Below are positions 17,244 to 26,053 of a stretch of 64,000 bases of DNA, piece by piece. The position numbers and the translations under genes were made by a program. Numbering within the stretch: the stretch's first letter is position 1; each line of letters opens with the position of its first letter. Origin of the DNA: Thermoguttaceae bacterium. Its GTDB lineage: Bacteria > Planctomycetota > Planctomycetia > Pirellulales > Thermoguttaceae. A model generated the notes under the pieces. The model was not told the origin of the DNA. It made no database searches and saw only the letters and a list, made by a program, of their open reading frames with translations. The DNA lies in assembly GCA_017407125.1 (NCBI GenBank), contig JAFQXE010000021.1, positions 37,968 through 101,967 on the forward strand, in the 5' to 3' direction.

Positions 17244-19226
17244 CCTTCTTTTCTTTTTGTAGTTCGGTTTCTTTTCCGGGAACTGATAATCGAATCCCGG
17301 TTCGACTGCGTTGGGGTCGTGCGGCTTGTACTGGAAGTTTTCTTCTTTGGGAACGCGCGGAGCCGGTTTGGCAAACAGCGTCTTGACGAAGAAGTAAACG
17401 ATAATCAACGCCATGAGAAGCAAAATCCCGTTGGAAATGACGTTGCTTCTTTCGGATTGCTGAACTTCATATTTGAGCGCTTTCGGGGCAAACAGCAGCG
17501 GCGCCAGCTGATAGGCGTGCCCTTTAGCCTCGTCCGCCCGGCGATACATCCACGTATTGAACATAAAACAGGGAACGCTCAAGTCGACGCCAAATCCCGC
17601 GCCGTCGCCCGTCTGAACGCCCTCCGGCAGTTCCAGAACGTTAATAACTATCGGGTTGTCGGCAGAGTCGGACGTGAACATATAAATATTGTAATACTGT
17701 TCAATTCCGAATCTGGCTCTGACGTCGGGCGCTTCTACCGGAATTGCGACAATTCGGCGTACGCGTCCGGTAAGCCAGAACAGGTTCCCACGCTGGGCAA
17801 TCGGGTCGTTAAACAAGGCTTCCACCGGATACGACTGCCGTTCGACGGTCATCGTGTGACGCGGGTCGCGCATGTCCCATAATTCGTCACGCTGGGTAAG
17901 AGCCAGCTTTTTGATCTCCGCAAATTTTTTCGGGTCCAGCGCCCGTTTGACAGCCGACAGTTCCTGATAGAAACATTCCCGGTTGCGTTCGTTGAGCGTG
18001 CAGTCGGTTGGGAACGGGATCTTTCTTCCCGGAGGAATGGGCTTGGAATCGAGTTCGTCAAACAGACCGTAGTCCATGCCGAGATTTCCCAACGGCGTAT
18101 CCGGATGCCAGGCGATTCGCATTGCGATAAAGTACGAATGCCGCGGCTTGTCTGTCTGCTTGTCCAGCGGACCGTATTTGAGAAAATAAGCGTCTGCGGT
18201 TACGGGATAGGAAACGGACGCGCCGGTCTTCCACTTTTTGGGAATAACGCTTGTAATAATCAAAATGCGCTGTCCCGTATTGAGTTTGACGGCAACGAAG
18301 TACAGCGAGTCCATTTCAAACCGGGTTTGCAGTTCCTGAATGAGCGAAACAGACTCAATCGCTTCCGCCGTCCCTTCCAGATGATACAACGCCCCGCGCT
18401 GCTCGGTTCGATTAAAAGCGCGCAGTTCAAAAGCGATGTCTTTTTTCTCCTCGTCCTGAACGTCCTTTCCGTCCAGCATGTCGGCGGCGGCTTGAGAGGA
18501 TTTCGTCCACGGCAGAATAAAGTCCAGCGGGAATCGTTTTGCGGTAAAGATGAGTTGGGCGGTAAAGTTGTTTTGAGCTGGATTCCACGCCTCGCCGTCT
18601 TTGTACTGTTCCCATTGAGATTCCGAAACGCCTACAGCGTTCCAAAGTTGATTCAGTGAATTGACAGCTTTTTTCGCTTCGGAATTTGCTTCAGGATCCA
18701 AATCCTCCGCCGTTTTGACAACCGGCTCTGTCGGCGTGTTTTCGATTTCCGGCGTAGCGACTTTTTTCTCCTCCTCGGTCTCACTCAGATCGGCAACTTC
18801 TGGCGCAGGTTCGGGATTCTCTGACGCTTCGGGTTGAACAGACTCTGTTGGAGTCGTTTCCGGTTGAATGGGTTCTGCAGGCGTCGTTTCTTCCGGCGCA
18901 ACGGGCGCAGTTTCCGGTTCAGCTGGCGCGGCTTCTGGCTGAGCAGGGGCCGCAGGAGTCGTTTCCGGTTGAATTTGTTCTTCTTCCGGCTGAGCAGGCG
19001 CCGCTTCTGGTTGAGTGGTTTCTTCAGGGGCGGTCTCTGGTTGAGCGGGTTCCGCAGGGGCAGCCTCTGGCTCTGGAACAGACGTTGGCGCCTCAACCGT
19101 TGCGTTTTCCGGCTCTGATTCTGGCGAAGCTGCGTCTTGAGAAAACGCCGTCGAATTGATAACAAAAGCGATTATTGCTGTAAACGCAAAAACAAAAAAC
19201 GTTCTGGAAAGATGGCGATTGTTCAT
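17238..19226 (-). CDS. Exported Pro/Glu/Ala-rich protein with C-terminal membrane anchor
   Basis: The start at 19226 gives a protein beginning MNNRHLSRTFFVFAFTAIIA with a signal peptide ending near STAFS. A 17-residue longer frame exists but lacks this. Residues about 28-175 are low-complexity repeats such as AAPAEPAQPETAPEET. A folded region of about 400 residues without a recognised family follows. Near the C-terminus is one membrane helix (ISNGILLLMALIIVYFFV), then a basic tail (KKPNYKKKRRK). The layout suggests a periplasmic domain tethered by its C-terminus. Its TAG stop codon is part of a heptad array. Confidence 0.7.
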   Translation of the reverse strand: MNNRHLSRTFFVFAFTAIIAFVINSTAFSQDAASPESEPENATVEAPTSVPEPEAAPAEPAQPETAPEETTQPEAAPAQPEEEQIQPETTPAAPAQPEAAPAEPETAPVAPEETTPAEPIQPETTPTESVQPEASENPEPAPEVADLSETEEEKKVATPEIENTPTEPVVKTAEDLDPEANSEAKKAVNSLNQLWNAVGVSESQWEQYKDGEAWNPAQNNFTAQLIFTAKRFPLDFILPWTKSSQAAADMLDGKDVQDEEKKDIAFELRAFNRTEQRGALYHLEGTAEAIESVSLIQELQTRFEMDSLYFVAVKLNTGQRILIITSVIPKKWKTGASVSYPVTADAYFLKYGPLDKQTDKPRHSYFIAMRIAWHPDTPLGNLGMDYGLFDELDSKPIPPGRKIPFPTDCTLNERNRECFYQELSAVKRALDPKKFAEIKKLALTQRDELWDMRDPRHTMTVERQSYPVEALFNDPIAQRGNLFWLTGRVRRIVAIPVEAPDVRARFGIEQYYNIYMFTSDSADNPIVINVLELPEGVQTGDGAGFGVDLSVPCFMFNTWMYRRADEAKGHAYQLAPLLFAPKALKYEVQQSERSNVISNGILLLMALIIVYFFVKTLFAKPAPRVPKEENFQYKPHDPNAVEPGFDYQFPEKKPNYKKKRRK

Positions 19227-19376
19227 ATTTTCTCTGATTTCAATTAAATATTTGGCGGTATTTACTGAAAAATACACAAAATCCGCCCTGCAATCTCTTT
19301 TCGAGAAATCAATTTTCGGTATAATAAAAAAGGATTGACATGGGCGTCTATTTAAAAGACGTTTATTTTAATCATA

Positions 19377-19407
19377 TATTAGTATAGCTGATATTAGTAT
19401 AGCTGAC
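19377..19407. repeat. Tandem duplication of a 15-bp unit
   Basis: TATTAGTATAGCTGA occurs twice head-to-tail in the leader region of the ACT-domain gene. Nothing further is evident. Confidence 0.7.
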
Positions 19408-19489
19408 AATTTTGGAACAGATAATCATTTCCCATTCCAAAATTAGATATAAACAGATTATTTAGTAATATTTATTTACTGTATTTGTT

Positions 19490-20059
19490 ATGAGCAAACA
19501 TTTTCCTCACGCGTACGTTATTAATGTTATGGCAGACGACCACCCGGGCATTGTCTCGTCGGTTTCGTCCGTTATTGAATCTTTGTCAGGCAACATCGAC
19601 GGCTGTTCCCAGACGGTTTTGGGCGGATATTTTACGCTCATTATGCTCGTCAGCCTTCCAGAAGCCATCGAACCGGACGTCCTTTCTGAAATGATTCATC
19701 AGGTCAATACTGACTTTCAGGTCAGCGTTCGTCAGATGAAAAGCAAGAGCGCTCCGGCTGCGCCCCAGGATTCGGACAGCTATGTCATTACCGTATTTGG
19801 AAAGGATAAACCGGCGATCGTTCGCAAGTTTAGCGCCTATTTGGCGGATCGCGAAATCAATATCGTTGACCTGTACGGCGCTCACCGCGGAGAAGACGAG
19901 TTCGTTCTGATTGGTCAGGTTGAAGTTCCAACGCACTGGAATTTGGATACGCTCCAGTCAGAGCTGGCGTACATGGGCAAGGAACTTGGCTTTACAGTTA
20001 AGCTGCAGCAGCAAAACATCTTTTTGGCGACCAATCAGCTTCGACTTCCGAAAAACTAA
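19490..20059 (+). CDS. Two-ACT-domain protein (GcvR-like)
   Basis: 189 residues with two tandem ACT domains: residues 8-80 (YVINVMADDHPGIVSSVSS) and 95-170 (YVITVFGKDKPAIVRKFSAYLADREINIVDL). The D-x-P-G/A-I-V turn in each is the ligand-binding loop of ACT domains. The arrangement matches GcvR, the glycine cleavage repressor accessory protein, and related regulators. No DNA-binding domain is present, and the partner and ligand are unknown. It is followed 42 bp later by lnt, possibly in one transcript. Confidence 0.8.
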   Translation: MSKHFPHAYVINVMADDHPGIVSSVSSVIESLSGNIDGCSQTVLGGYFTLIMLVSLPEAIEPDVLSEMIHQVNTDFQVSVRQMKSKSAPAAPQDSDSYVITVFGKDKPAIVRKFSAYLADREINIVDLYGAHRGEDEFVLIGQVEVPTHWNLDTLQSELAYMGKELGFTVKLQQQNIFLATNQLRLPKN

Positions 20060-20101
20060 AAGTCAAGAGTAATCAGAGTCAATAGTTTCGAAAGCAATTC
20101 C

Positions 20102-21832
20102 ATGAAATCGTTTTTTTTCCTGTTGATTCCATCAATCGTTTTGATTCGACTAGGATTCCCGCCATTTGACTTGGCGCCGTTGACACTGGCGGGATGGGCG
20201 ATACTATTGGGTTTTATTCTGTCTGAACGTCAAACGACGTCCAGCGCTTTGGGCGGCGCGTGGCTGGCGGGATTTCTTTGGAATCTTTCCATGACCGTTT
20301 ACGTCGCCTTTCCGCATTGGGCGACCAGCATCGGCTGGGTGGCGCTGTCAGCTTATTTGGCTCTTTACTGGCTCGTTTGGGCTTGGGGTTGCAGACTGGC
20401 TTTACAAAAAAGAATCCCACTTTGGCTTGCGGCGCCTATTCTCTGGACAGGTTTGGAATTGATTCAGGGACATCTGCTTTCCGGATTTCTGCTTAATCAG
20501 CAGGGAATTGCGTTCTACAAAGCTCCTGTCATGCTGCAGCTGGCGGAATTCGGCGGATCGTACGCCATCAGTTTTATCGTGATATTGCTTTCCACTCTGG
20601 TTTATCATGCGTGGAAAAACAGCATGGAACATAAACTGCCTTTTTTGGCGTTATTTTCAATATTCCTGGTCGTCGGTCTTGTTGCAGGATCTGGTTACGT
20701 TATACTCGATAAGACAATTAGCGATCTGAAACTCGATAATTCTGATAATAGCACAGACGAATTCGCTCTGTTAACAGGGAATTTGGAATCGGCTCTTAAT
20801 ATTGCGTTGATTCAGGGGAACGTGCCTTGTCAGATTGAATACGATCCCGACCTCCTGGAAAGAACATCTAATGTTTATTGTTCCAAGACTTTTGAGGCTC
20901 TCAATAGCTTGCCGCGCCCAGACATTATTGTCTGGCCAGAGGGCATATTCCGTTATCCTCGCTGGGAAATCGGAGAGAAAGAACCTGTTCCCGATCCGAA
21001 TTTTGAAGGAACAAAAGAGCAGTTTTTAGATCAGGTTCGTCAACATGTCGAGGCGTCTGAAAAACAAATCGGCGCTTGGGCAAAAAATTTTGACGCCTGT
21101 TTTATTACTGGCATCGACCGCTGCATTCTGTCAGGCGAAGACGTATTGCATTACAACTGCGTTGTTGGAGTCGATTCCCAGGGGCGAGACGTCGGTCAGT
21201 ACGACAAGCGGCATCTGGTTTTGTTTGGGGAATACATACCTTTTGCAGATCAGTTTCCTGTTCTTAAAGAGATCACGCCTGTCGGAGGCGGGATGCAGGC
21301 AGGAAAACAAATTGCTTCTCCTTTGACGTTCCAAAAAGTCAATTCAACAAATGAAAGCGAGGACTCTGACTGGACGTTTCTTCCGAGCGTCTGTTATGAA
21401 AATACGCTTCCTCATATTATTCGCGCTCAGGTTTTAAAATCCGACAAACCCGTCGACGCTTTGCTCAATCTTTCAAACGATGGCTGGTTTAAAGGCAGTT
21501 TTGAAAACGAACTGCGATTGACTCAAAGCGTTTTTCGCGCTATCGAAACCAGAAAAACTCATCTCGTTGCTTGCAACGGCGGCATTTCCGCTCACATAGA
21601 CCCAACCGGACGGATCGTTCAACACGGTCATCGAGAAACGCCGTCTTTTTGGGGTGGAACCGTTCAGAATGAATTTATTCCCATATCATTAAAGAAAAAC
21701 AACTCTCGCACTGCTGTTTCAAAATACGTTCAGTATGGAGACGCCTTTGCCGGATGTTGCCTGTTTTTATCTCTGGCTATCCTTTTTAATCCGCTCGTAC
21801 GACCCGCAAAATCGTCAAAATCGGAAAGTTAG
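20102..21832 (+). CDS. lnt: Apolipoprotein N-acyltransferase
   Basis: 576 residues: six to seven N-terminal membrane helices, then a nitrilase-fold domain (about 225-530). All three catalytic residues are visible: E280 (WPEG), K369 (YDKRHLVLFGEY) and C431 (SVCYEN). A last membrane helix is near the C-terminus. It adds the third acyl chain to lipoproteins in the inner membrane, which fits the predicted lipoprotein at 2488-3513. Family length is about 510, so this copy has a somewhat longer loop (residues 205-225). Confidence 0.93.
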   Translation: MKSFFFLLIPSIVLIRLGFPPFDLAPLTLAGWAILLGFILSERQTTSSALGGAWLAGFLWNLSMTVYVAFPHWATSIGWVALSAYLALYWLVWAWGCRLALQKRIPLWLAAPILWTGLELIQGHLLSGFLLNQQGIAFYKAPVMLQLAEFGGSYAISFIVILLSTLVYHAWKNSMEHKLPFLALFSIFLVVGLVAGSGYVILDKTISDLKLDNSDNSTDEFALLTGNLESALNIALIQGNVPCQIEYDPDLLERTSNVYCSKTFEALNSLPRPDIIVWPEGIFRYPRWEIGEKEPVPDPNFEGTKEQFLDQVRQHVEASEKQIGAWAKNFDACFITGIDRCILSGEDVLHYNCVVGVDSQGRDVGQYDKRHLVLFGEYIPFADQFPVLKEITPVGGGMQAGKQIASPLTFQKVNSTNESEDSDWTFLPSVCYENTLPHIIRAQVLKSDKPVDALLNLSNDGWFKGSFENELRLTQSVFRAIETRKTHLVACNGGISAHIDPTGRIVQHGHRETPSFWGGTVQNEFIPISLKKNNSRTAVSKYVQYGDAFAGCCLFLSLAILFNPLVRPAKSSKSES

Positions 21833-21929
21833 GAGAGAGAAAATAGGCAATCTTGAAAATTTTTAGAAAATTTCCTTGACAATTCCGAATTTATCGATTA
21901 ATATAATAGATGAGCTATAGGCAGTTTCC

Positions 21930-22002
21930 GGGGAGCGGACATTGTCCACGAAAAATAATTATGTTAGCAATTTTAGGCGGGTAATACCCGCCACCCGGAA
22001 GC
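21930..22002. repeat. Dispersed two-palindrome element, copy A
   Basis: GGGGAGCGGACATTGTCC followed by a short AT-rich spacer and GGCGGGTAATACCCGCC. The same order, spacing and sequence recur at 53589-53661. Each half is a palindrome around ATT or AAT. It is followed here by GAATTAC, GCATTAC, GAATTAA heptads. Confidence 0.85.
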
Positions 22003-22031
22003 AGAATTACGCATTACGAATTAACACCATC

Positions 22032-23105
22032 ATGAGTATATTTCATAAAATATTAGTCGCGTTGATATTCCTGACCATTCCGTTCAACTTCTTTTTCGCT
22101 TGTCGAGCGTTAAAGACGCATCAGATTTGGCGAGATAAGATTGTCAAGCTGGAAAAGCAGATTGCGCAGGTTGAAAAGGAATCCTACGAATTGGAACACG
22201 GGGTTATGGACGAAAAAACTGGCGAGATTACGACCAAGGGAATTCGTCAGATTGTCTGCGATTTAGACTCAATTATGTTCCAGCGAGGACGCGCCTGGTT
22301 TGACGCCACCGCTGAAGTTGACACGGAAACCGGCAAGGTCGTCCTGGAAGTTCTCGCTCCCAGTCCGCACAATATCGTTACTGGAACAATCTTGTATTGT
22401 TTTGACGCGGCTCCGCTGGAAGAAGAAGGACGCTATATCGGCAAGTTCACCGTTACGGAAGCGGACGATACAAAAATCGAGATTATGCCCAGTATGGAAA
22501 TGACTCAATCCGAGTCAAAGGGGCTTCATCCCAATCCTCATTTGACGGACAAATTAAAGAAAGCGTCTGAAGCGTGGAACCTGTACGAAAAAATGCCGCG
22601 TGACGAACACGCCATGTACGCCAAAATGGACGAGGAAAAGATTCGCGAACTCATGCCGGAATCCAGCGCAAATGAATTCGTCAACGACGGTAAAGACGAC
22701 CCGGACAGACCGGGTATGAAATACGAACGTAAACTGCGAGATTACGAACGTATTTTCGACGCCGTTTCAAGCAAGTCCGCCAAGCTGGACGACCTGATTG
22801 TTGCCGCTGAATTCGACGCCGCCTACGCCAACAGCGCTTTGGAAGACGCTAAAGGTTTGGAAACCGCTCAGGAAAACCTGAAAAAACAACTGGCTGACCA
22901 GCGGGACAAAGTCAGAGCGGAACGCGACGCTATCGCCGCTCACCTGAAGACGTTAAACGCTCGCTATCAAATGTATGTAGATAAAATCCAGAAGATGCGC
23001 GCTGAAAATATCAAGTTGGCAAAACAAATTGACGCCGCCCAGCGAGAAGCAGCCAAACGAATTTACGCTCGCGCGCGAGCCAACGGCGTCGCTTCCTCGT
23101 TTTGA
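22032..23105 (+). CDS. Membrane-anchored coiled-coil protein
   Basis: The start is set at 22032 (MSIFHKILVALIFLTIPFNF). The frame is open from 21942, but the earlier 90 bases are the dispersed palindrome repeat and heptads, so they are not likely coding. Residues 1-25 form a membrane helix, residues 30-60 a coiled coil (KIVKLEKQIAQVEKESYELE), and the middle is a beta-rich domain. The C-terminal 110 residues are a long coiled coil (AQENLKKQLADQRDKVRAER). Function is unknown. It resembles other planctomycete single-pass proteins with cytoplasmic or periplasmic coiled coils. Confidence 0.75.
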   Translation: MSIFHKILVALIFLTIPFNFFFACRALKTHQIWRDKIVKLEKQIAQVEKESYELEHGVMDEKTGEITTKGIRQIVCDLDSIMFQRGRAWFDATAEVDTETGKVVLEVLAPSPHNIVTGTILYCFDAAPLEEEGRYIGKFTVTEADDTKIEIMPSMEMTQSESKGLHPNPHLTDKLKKASEAWNLYEKMPRDEHAMYAKMDEEKIRELMPESSANEFVNDGKDDPDRPGMKYERKLRDYERIFDAVSSKSAKLDDLIVAAEFDAAYANSALEDAKGLETAQENLKKQLADQRDKVRAERDAIAAHLKTLNARYQMYVDKIQKMRAENIKLAKQIDAAQREAAKRIYARARANGVASSF

Positions 23106-23160
23106 TATTTTGAAGCTCAGACTAATTTGCTGTCAAACAGTTTTACTTGAATAAAAAAGA

Positions 23161-23191
23161 ATCGGGAAGAAAAAGCTCTTCCCGATTTTTT
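23161..23191 (+). terminator. Terminator after coiled-coil gene
   Basis: Perfect 10-bp stem ATCGGGAAGA (23161-23170) with TCTTCCCGAT (23177-23186) and a T-run. AAAAAAG on the left lets it work for the convergent permease gene as well. Confidence 0.9.
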
Positions 23192-23219
23192 ATTGTATTG
23201 CCGCGGCTATCTGGACTTG

Positions 23220-24137
23220 TTATTCCAGCTTTACTCTCGGGTCAATCAGAGCGTAGGCGATGTCGACAATCAGGTTCATCGAATAGAGCAAAAACGTGAA
23301 GAGCATAACCATGCCCATTGCCAGCGTGTAGTCTCTCTGAATGGCTGCTTCAATAAAATGCGCTCCCAAGCCGGGAATGAAAAAGATCTGTTCTATAACC
23401 AGCGACCCGGTTATGATGCCAGCAATCGCTGGACCTAAAAAAGAGACAACCGGCATAATCGCTCCGCGCAAGGCGTGTTTGAAAATAACCGTCGTTTGAC
23501 TAAGCCCTTTGGATTTTGCCGTCCGAATATAGTCTTGAGACAATACGTCCAGCATTCCCGTTCGAGTCAGTCGGGCAATATACGCCGCATACGGCGCGCC
23601 CAAACAGAAAGCCGGCAAAACCAGATGAATCGGCGTTCCCCAGCTGGCAACCGGGAAAAGCGGAATTATAAAAACAAACAAAATGATAATCAATCCCGCC
23701 AGAACAAAGTCTGGAAGGGCGATTCCAATTGTCGCCAAGCTCATTAAAATGAAGTCTGAAGGCGAATTCCGATGCGTTGCAGAAACGATTCCCGCCGTTA
23801 TTCCCAAAAAGACGGCAAAGGACATCGCCAAAAAACCGAGCGTCGCGGAAATGGGCATGCCTTGACGAATAATATCGTTGACGGTAAAGTCTGAACGAGT
23901 AAAACTGCAGCCAAAGTCTCCTCGACACATATTGAAAAGACTTGTCAGATACTGTTTATACAATGGCGCGTCCAGATTGTAACGCGCTTTGAGGTTTGCT
24001 TCTACTTGCGGGTCAAGCTGGCGTTCGCGGCTATATGGACCTCCGGGAGCGGCGCGCATTAAAAAGAAGCTTACCGTAAAGACCACCCAGAGGGTTAACA
24101 GCATCCAGCCGACTCGCTTGATAATAAATGGAAGCAT
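23220..24137 (-). CDS. ABC transporter permease, DppB/OppB type
   Basis: 305 residues with six membrane helices. The N-terminus MLPFIIKRVGWMLLTLWVVFTVSFFLMRAAPGGP (first part only) and the LGLDxPLYKQY-like stretch (YNLDAPLYKQY) are typical of peptide-transporter permeases. The cytoplasmic EAA-loop motif reads YIRTAKSKGLSQTTVIFKHA. Normally OppB, OppC, two ATPases and a binding protein form one operon. Here none of the partners is adjacent, so the rest must lie elsewhere or the system is split. The substrate is likely oligopeptides or similar. Confidence 0.88.
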   Translation of the reverse strand: MLPFIIKRVGWMLLTLWVVFTVSFFLMRAAPGGPYSRERQLDPQVEANLKARYNLDAPLYKQYLTSLFNMCRGDFGCSFTRSDFTVNDIIRQGMPISATLGFLAMSFAVFLGITAGIVSATHRNSPSDFILMSLATIGIALPDFVLAGLIIILFVFIIPLFPVASWGTPIHLVLPAFCLGAPYAAYIARLTRTGMLDVLSQDYIRTAKSKGLSQTTVIFKHALRGAIMPVVSFLGPAIAGIITGSLVIEQIFFIPGLGAHFIEAAIQRDYTLAMGMVMLFTFLLYSMNLIVDIAYALIDPRVKLE

Positions 24138-24147
24138 GGGGTAATAT

Positions 24148-24342
24148 GGAGTGCGACGGCTTGCCGTCGCTTTTAAAGGGTAACGTTGAGAATTACCAAA
24201 AATGTATTTCGTGCAAATAGCGTTCGAACAATAATTTTCATTTTATTATCGTTTACTGTTCATAACGTTATTGGCACGAATTACGTTTTTTCAGGTTTAC
24301 ATCGGAACTGGTAATGAAAGCGACGGCAAGCCGTCGCACTCC
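24148..24342. repeat. 195-bp palindromic element with perfect 26-bp ends
   Basis: The outer 26 bases (24148-24173 and 24317-24342) are perfect inverted repeats, each itself a hairpin (GCGACGG-CTTG-CCGTCGC). Inside, TTCGTGCAAATAGCGTT faces TTCGTGCCAATAACGTT in inverted orientation, so the whole stretch is one imperfect palindrome. No ORF lies inside. It occupies the entire gap between the Lys-rich protein and the permease. Confidence 0.85.
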
Positions 24343-24350
24343 AAAACAGC

Positions 24351-25400
24351 CTATTTTTTCTTGGCTCCCTTGATTGAAATCTTGATCCGCTGGACAAAGT
24401 GTTCAGCGTTTTTAGCCTGAGTCAGCTCCTCCGCTTTCTGTCTGGCGGCGGCTTCCTGATCAAAGGGGAAGTCAAACAGTTTTTTCATATCTGGAGAGAA
24501 AACTCCCCAGCAGACTTTACAAGGTCCTTCCAGAAGAGCCTCAATCTTTTTGCGGGTCATTTTTTTCGCGCCAATCTTTTTCAGCTTGCGTTTTTTGACC
24601 TTGCGGCGCGGCATGTCTTCTTCGTCCCCATAGAAGTCTGAATCTTCATCGAAAGCTTCCAGAGAATCGTCTGACAAATCGCTAAGATCATCTTCAAAAT
24701 CGTCTGAAGAATCGTCGTAACCGTCTTCGTCATAAGATTCCTCTTCTTCGTCCTCGTCTTCTATATCGAGCGTGTCAGAGTAGTCGTCATCCTGAGAAAT
24801 CTGTTCCAGTTCCAGCTTTTTCTTTTTGGGCTGTTCGTCCGATTCAAAAGCATCTGCATCGTCTGTCGCTTTACGACGACGCTTTTGTTCGACTTTTTCA
24901 CGAATCGTAGACTTCTTGGGTTCATCCTCAAAATCCGTCAGCGATTTGACAATATCGTTATCGGCTTTGGAAGATTTTTTGGTTGTCTTCTTCGTTTTTG
25001 TTACTTTTCCTGAAGTTTCTTTAACCGCCGGTTCGGCTTCGACATCCACATTTTTAGCGGTTTTTTTAGACGTTGTCTTTTTCACTGGCTTTTTTGTTTC
25101 CTCCGCGGCCTTTGTTGGAGCAGACTCTTTAGCGGAAACTTTTTTTGCCGTCGCCTTTTTGGTTTTGAGAGTAGACTTCTTTTCTTCTTTGTTATCAGCA
25201 GTCATAGATTTTTTAGCAGTTTTCTTTACGGTTTCTTCTGACGAAACGTCTGCTTTTTTTGTCGTCTTTTTATCGGATGACTTTGTTGCAGACGTCTTCT
25301 TTCCGGTTACTGCGGTTTTTGGGGCGGCTTTGGAAGCATCGGATTTTTTTGTCGATTTCTTTTTATCCGGAGCCGCATCAGGTTTGGCCTTCGTACTCAT
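24351..25400 (-). CDS. Lys-rich histone H1-like protein with acidic middle and folded C-terminus
   Basis: 349 residues in three parts. Residues 1-170 are Lys/Ala/Thr-rich (repeats such as KKTTKKADVSSEETVKKTAKK), like histone-H1-type bacterial nucleoid proteins. Residues about 205-265 are very acidic (DIEDEDEEEESYDEDGYDD). Then comes a basic stretch (RRKVKKRKLKKIGAKKMTRKK) and a compact C-terminal domain of about 65 residues with a CxxC (GPCKVCWGVF). It probably binds nucleic acid through the basic arms; the acidic segment may modulate that. The function is inferred from composition only. Confidence 0.7.
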   Translation of the reverse strand: MSTKAKPDAAPDKKKSTKKSDASKAAPKTAVTGKKTSATKSSDKKTTKKADVSSEETVKKTAKKSMTADNKEEKKSTLKTKKATAKKVSAKESAPTKAAEETKKPVKKTTSKKTAKNVDVEAEPAVKETSGKVTKTKKTTKKSSKADNDIVKSLTDFEDEPKKSTIREKVEQKRRRKATDDADAFESDEQPKKKKLELEQISQDDDYSDTLDIEDEDEEEESYDEDGYDDSSDDFEDDLSDLSDDSLEAFDEDSDFYGDEEDMPRRKVKKRKLKKIGAKKMTRKKIEALLEGPCKVCWGVFSPDMKKLFDFPFDQEAAARQKAEELTQAKNAEHFVQRIKISIKGAKKK

Positions 25401-26053
25401 TTAGGATACCTCTGTGAAGCGTCAAAACGCAAGACAGAAAAAACAGAACTCTGTAAAAGATCTGTTTTCCTGATAATGCGTCAGCGGAATAACAAAAAGC
25501 GCGTTGTTTTAGACCACAAACGCGATGGACATGTAAACCGCCTACCAAAATATAACCTTTCGACATTGCCATTTATATACGTCTGTTGGATTGAGCGCTG
25601 AAAAATAAAACAAAAAATGAACGCTTCAACAGATACAGGTAATAAAGCGGGCTTATATCGAATTAATAACCGGATTGAATAATTGCACTATTGGAACAGG
25701 CTTAAAACCAAGCAACTATATGTTGCCAATTATAAGTCTATTTTCAACTATTTTATTATTTTACAGCATATCTAAGACTTTTTCCAGAGGGAGCATTCAA
25801 ATTTTCTTGTTTTTTTTCAAAAATTTTTTAATTTTATCCCGAATATGTAAAATCGACGTTTCCCAACAGAGCATTTTCGGATATACTCAAGCATACCTTA
25901 AGTTGCGAGAAACGAGGCGGCGAGGCGCCGCTCCCAGTCCGCGCTACCGCGCGAAACGTATTATAATCGCTCCCGTTGGTCGCTTTGTTTAATCTTCCCT
26001 ACTGCCAACTGCCTATTGCCTACTGCCTAAACATCCATTTTAAGAGCGCTCAA
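25401..26053. other. 653-bp gap with dispersed repeats
   Basis: No convincing gene. An open frame at 25675-25992 is AT-rich, lacks a ribosome site and runs into repeat DNA. From 25912 to 25989 is a palindromic repeat whose inverted copy is at 46770-46848. From about 25999 is a heptad array (CTACTGC, CAACTGC, CTATTGC, CTACTGC) ending 20 bp before yhaM. Confidence 0.6.
25912..25989 (+). repeat. Dispersed palindromic repeat, copy A
   Basis: Runs from GAGGCGGCGAGGCGCCGCTC through CGCGCGAAACGTATTATA to GCTCCCGTTGGTCGCTT. The reverse complement, with few differences, is at 46770-46848 just before the leuS promoter. Confidence 0.85.

Noticed and set aside
21942..22031. 30-residue upstream extension of the coiled-coil protein
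   Set aside because: The DNA is a dispersed palindrome repeat plus heptads, found again at 53589.
25675..25992. 105-codon frame before yhaM
   Set aside because: AT-rich, no ribosome site, and its end is repeat DNA.
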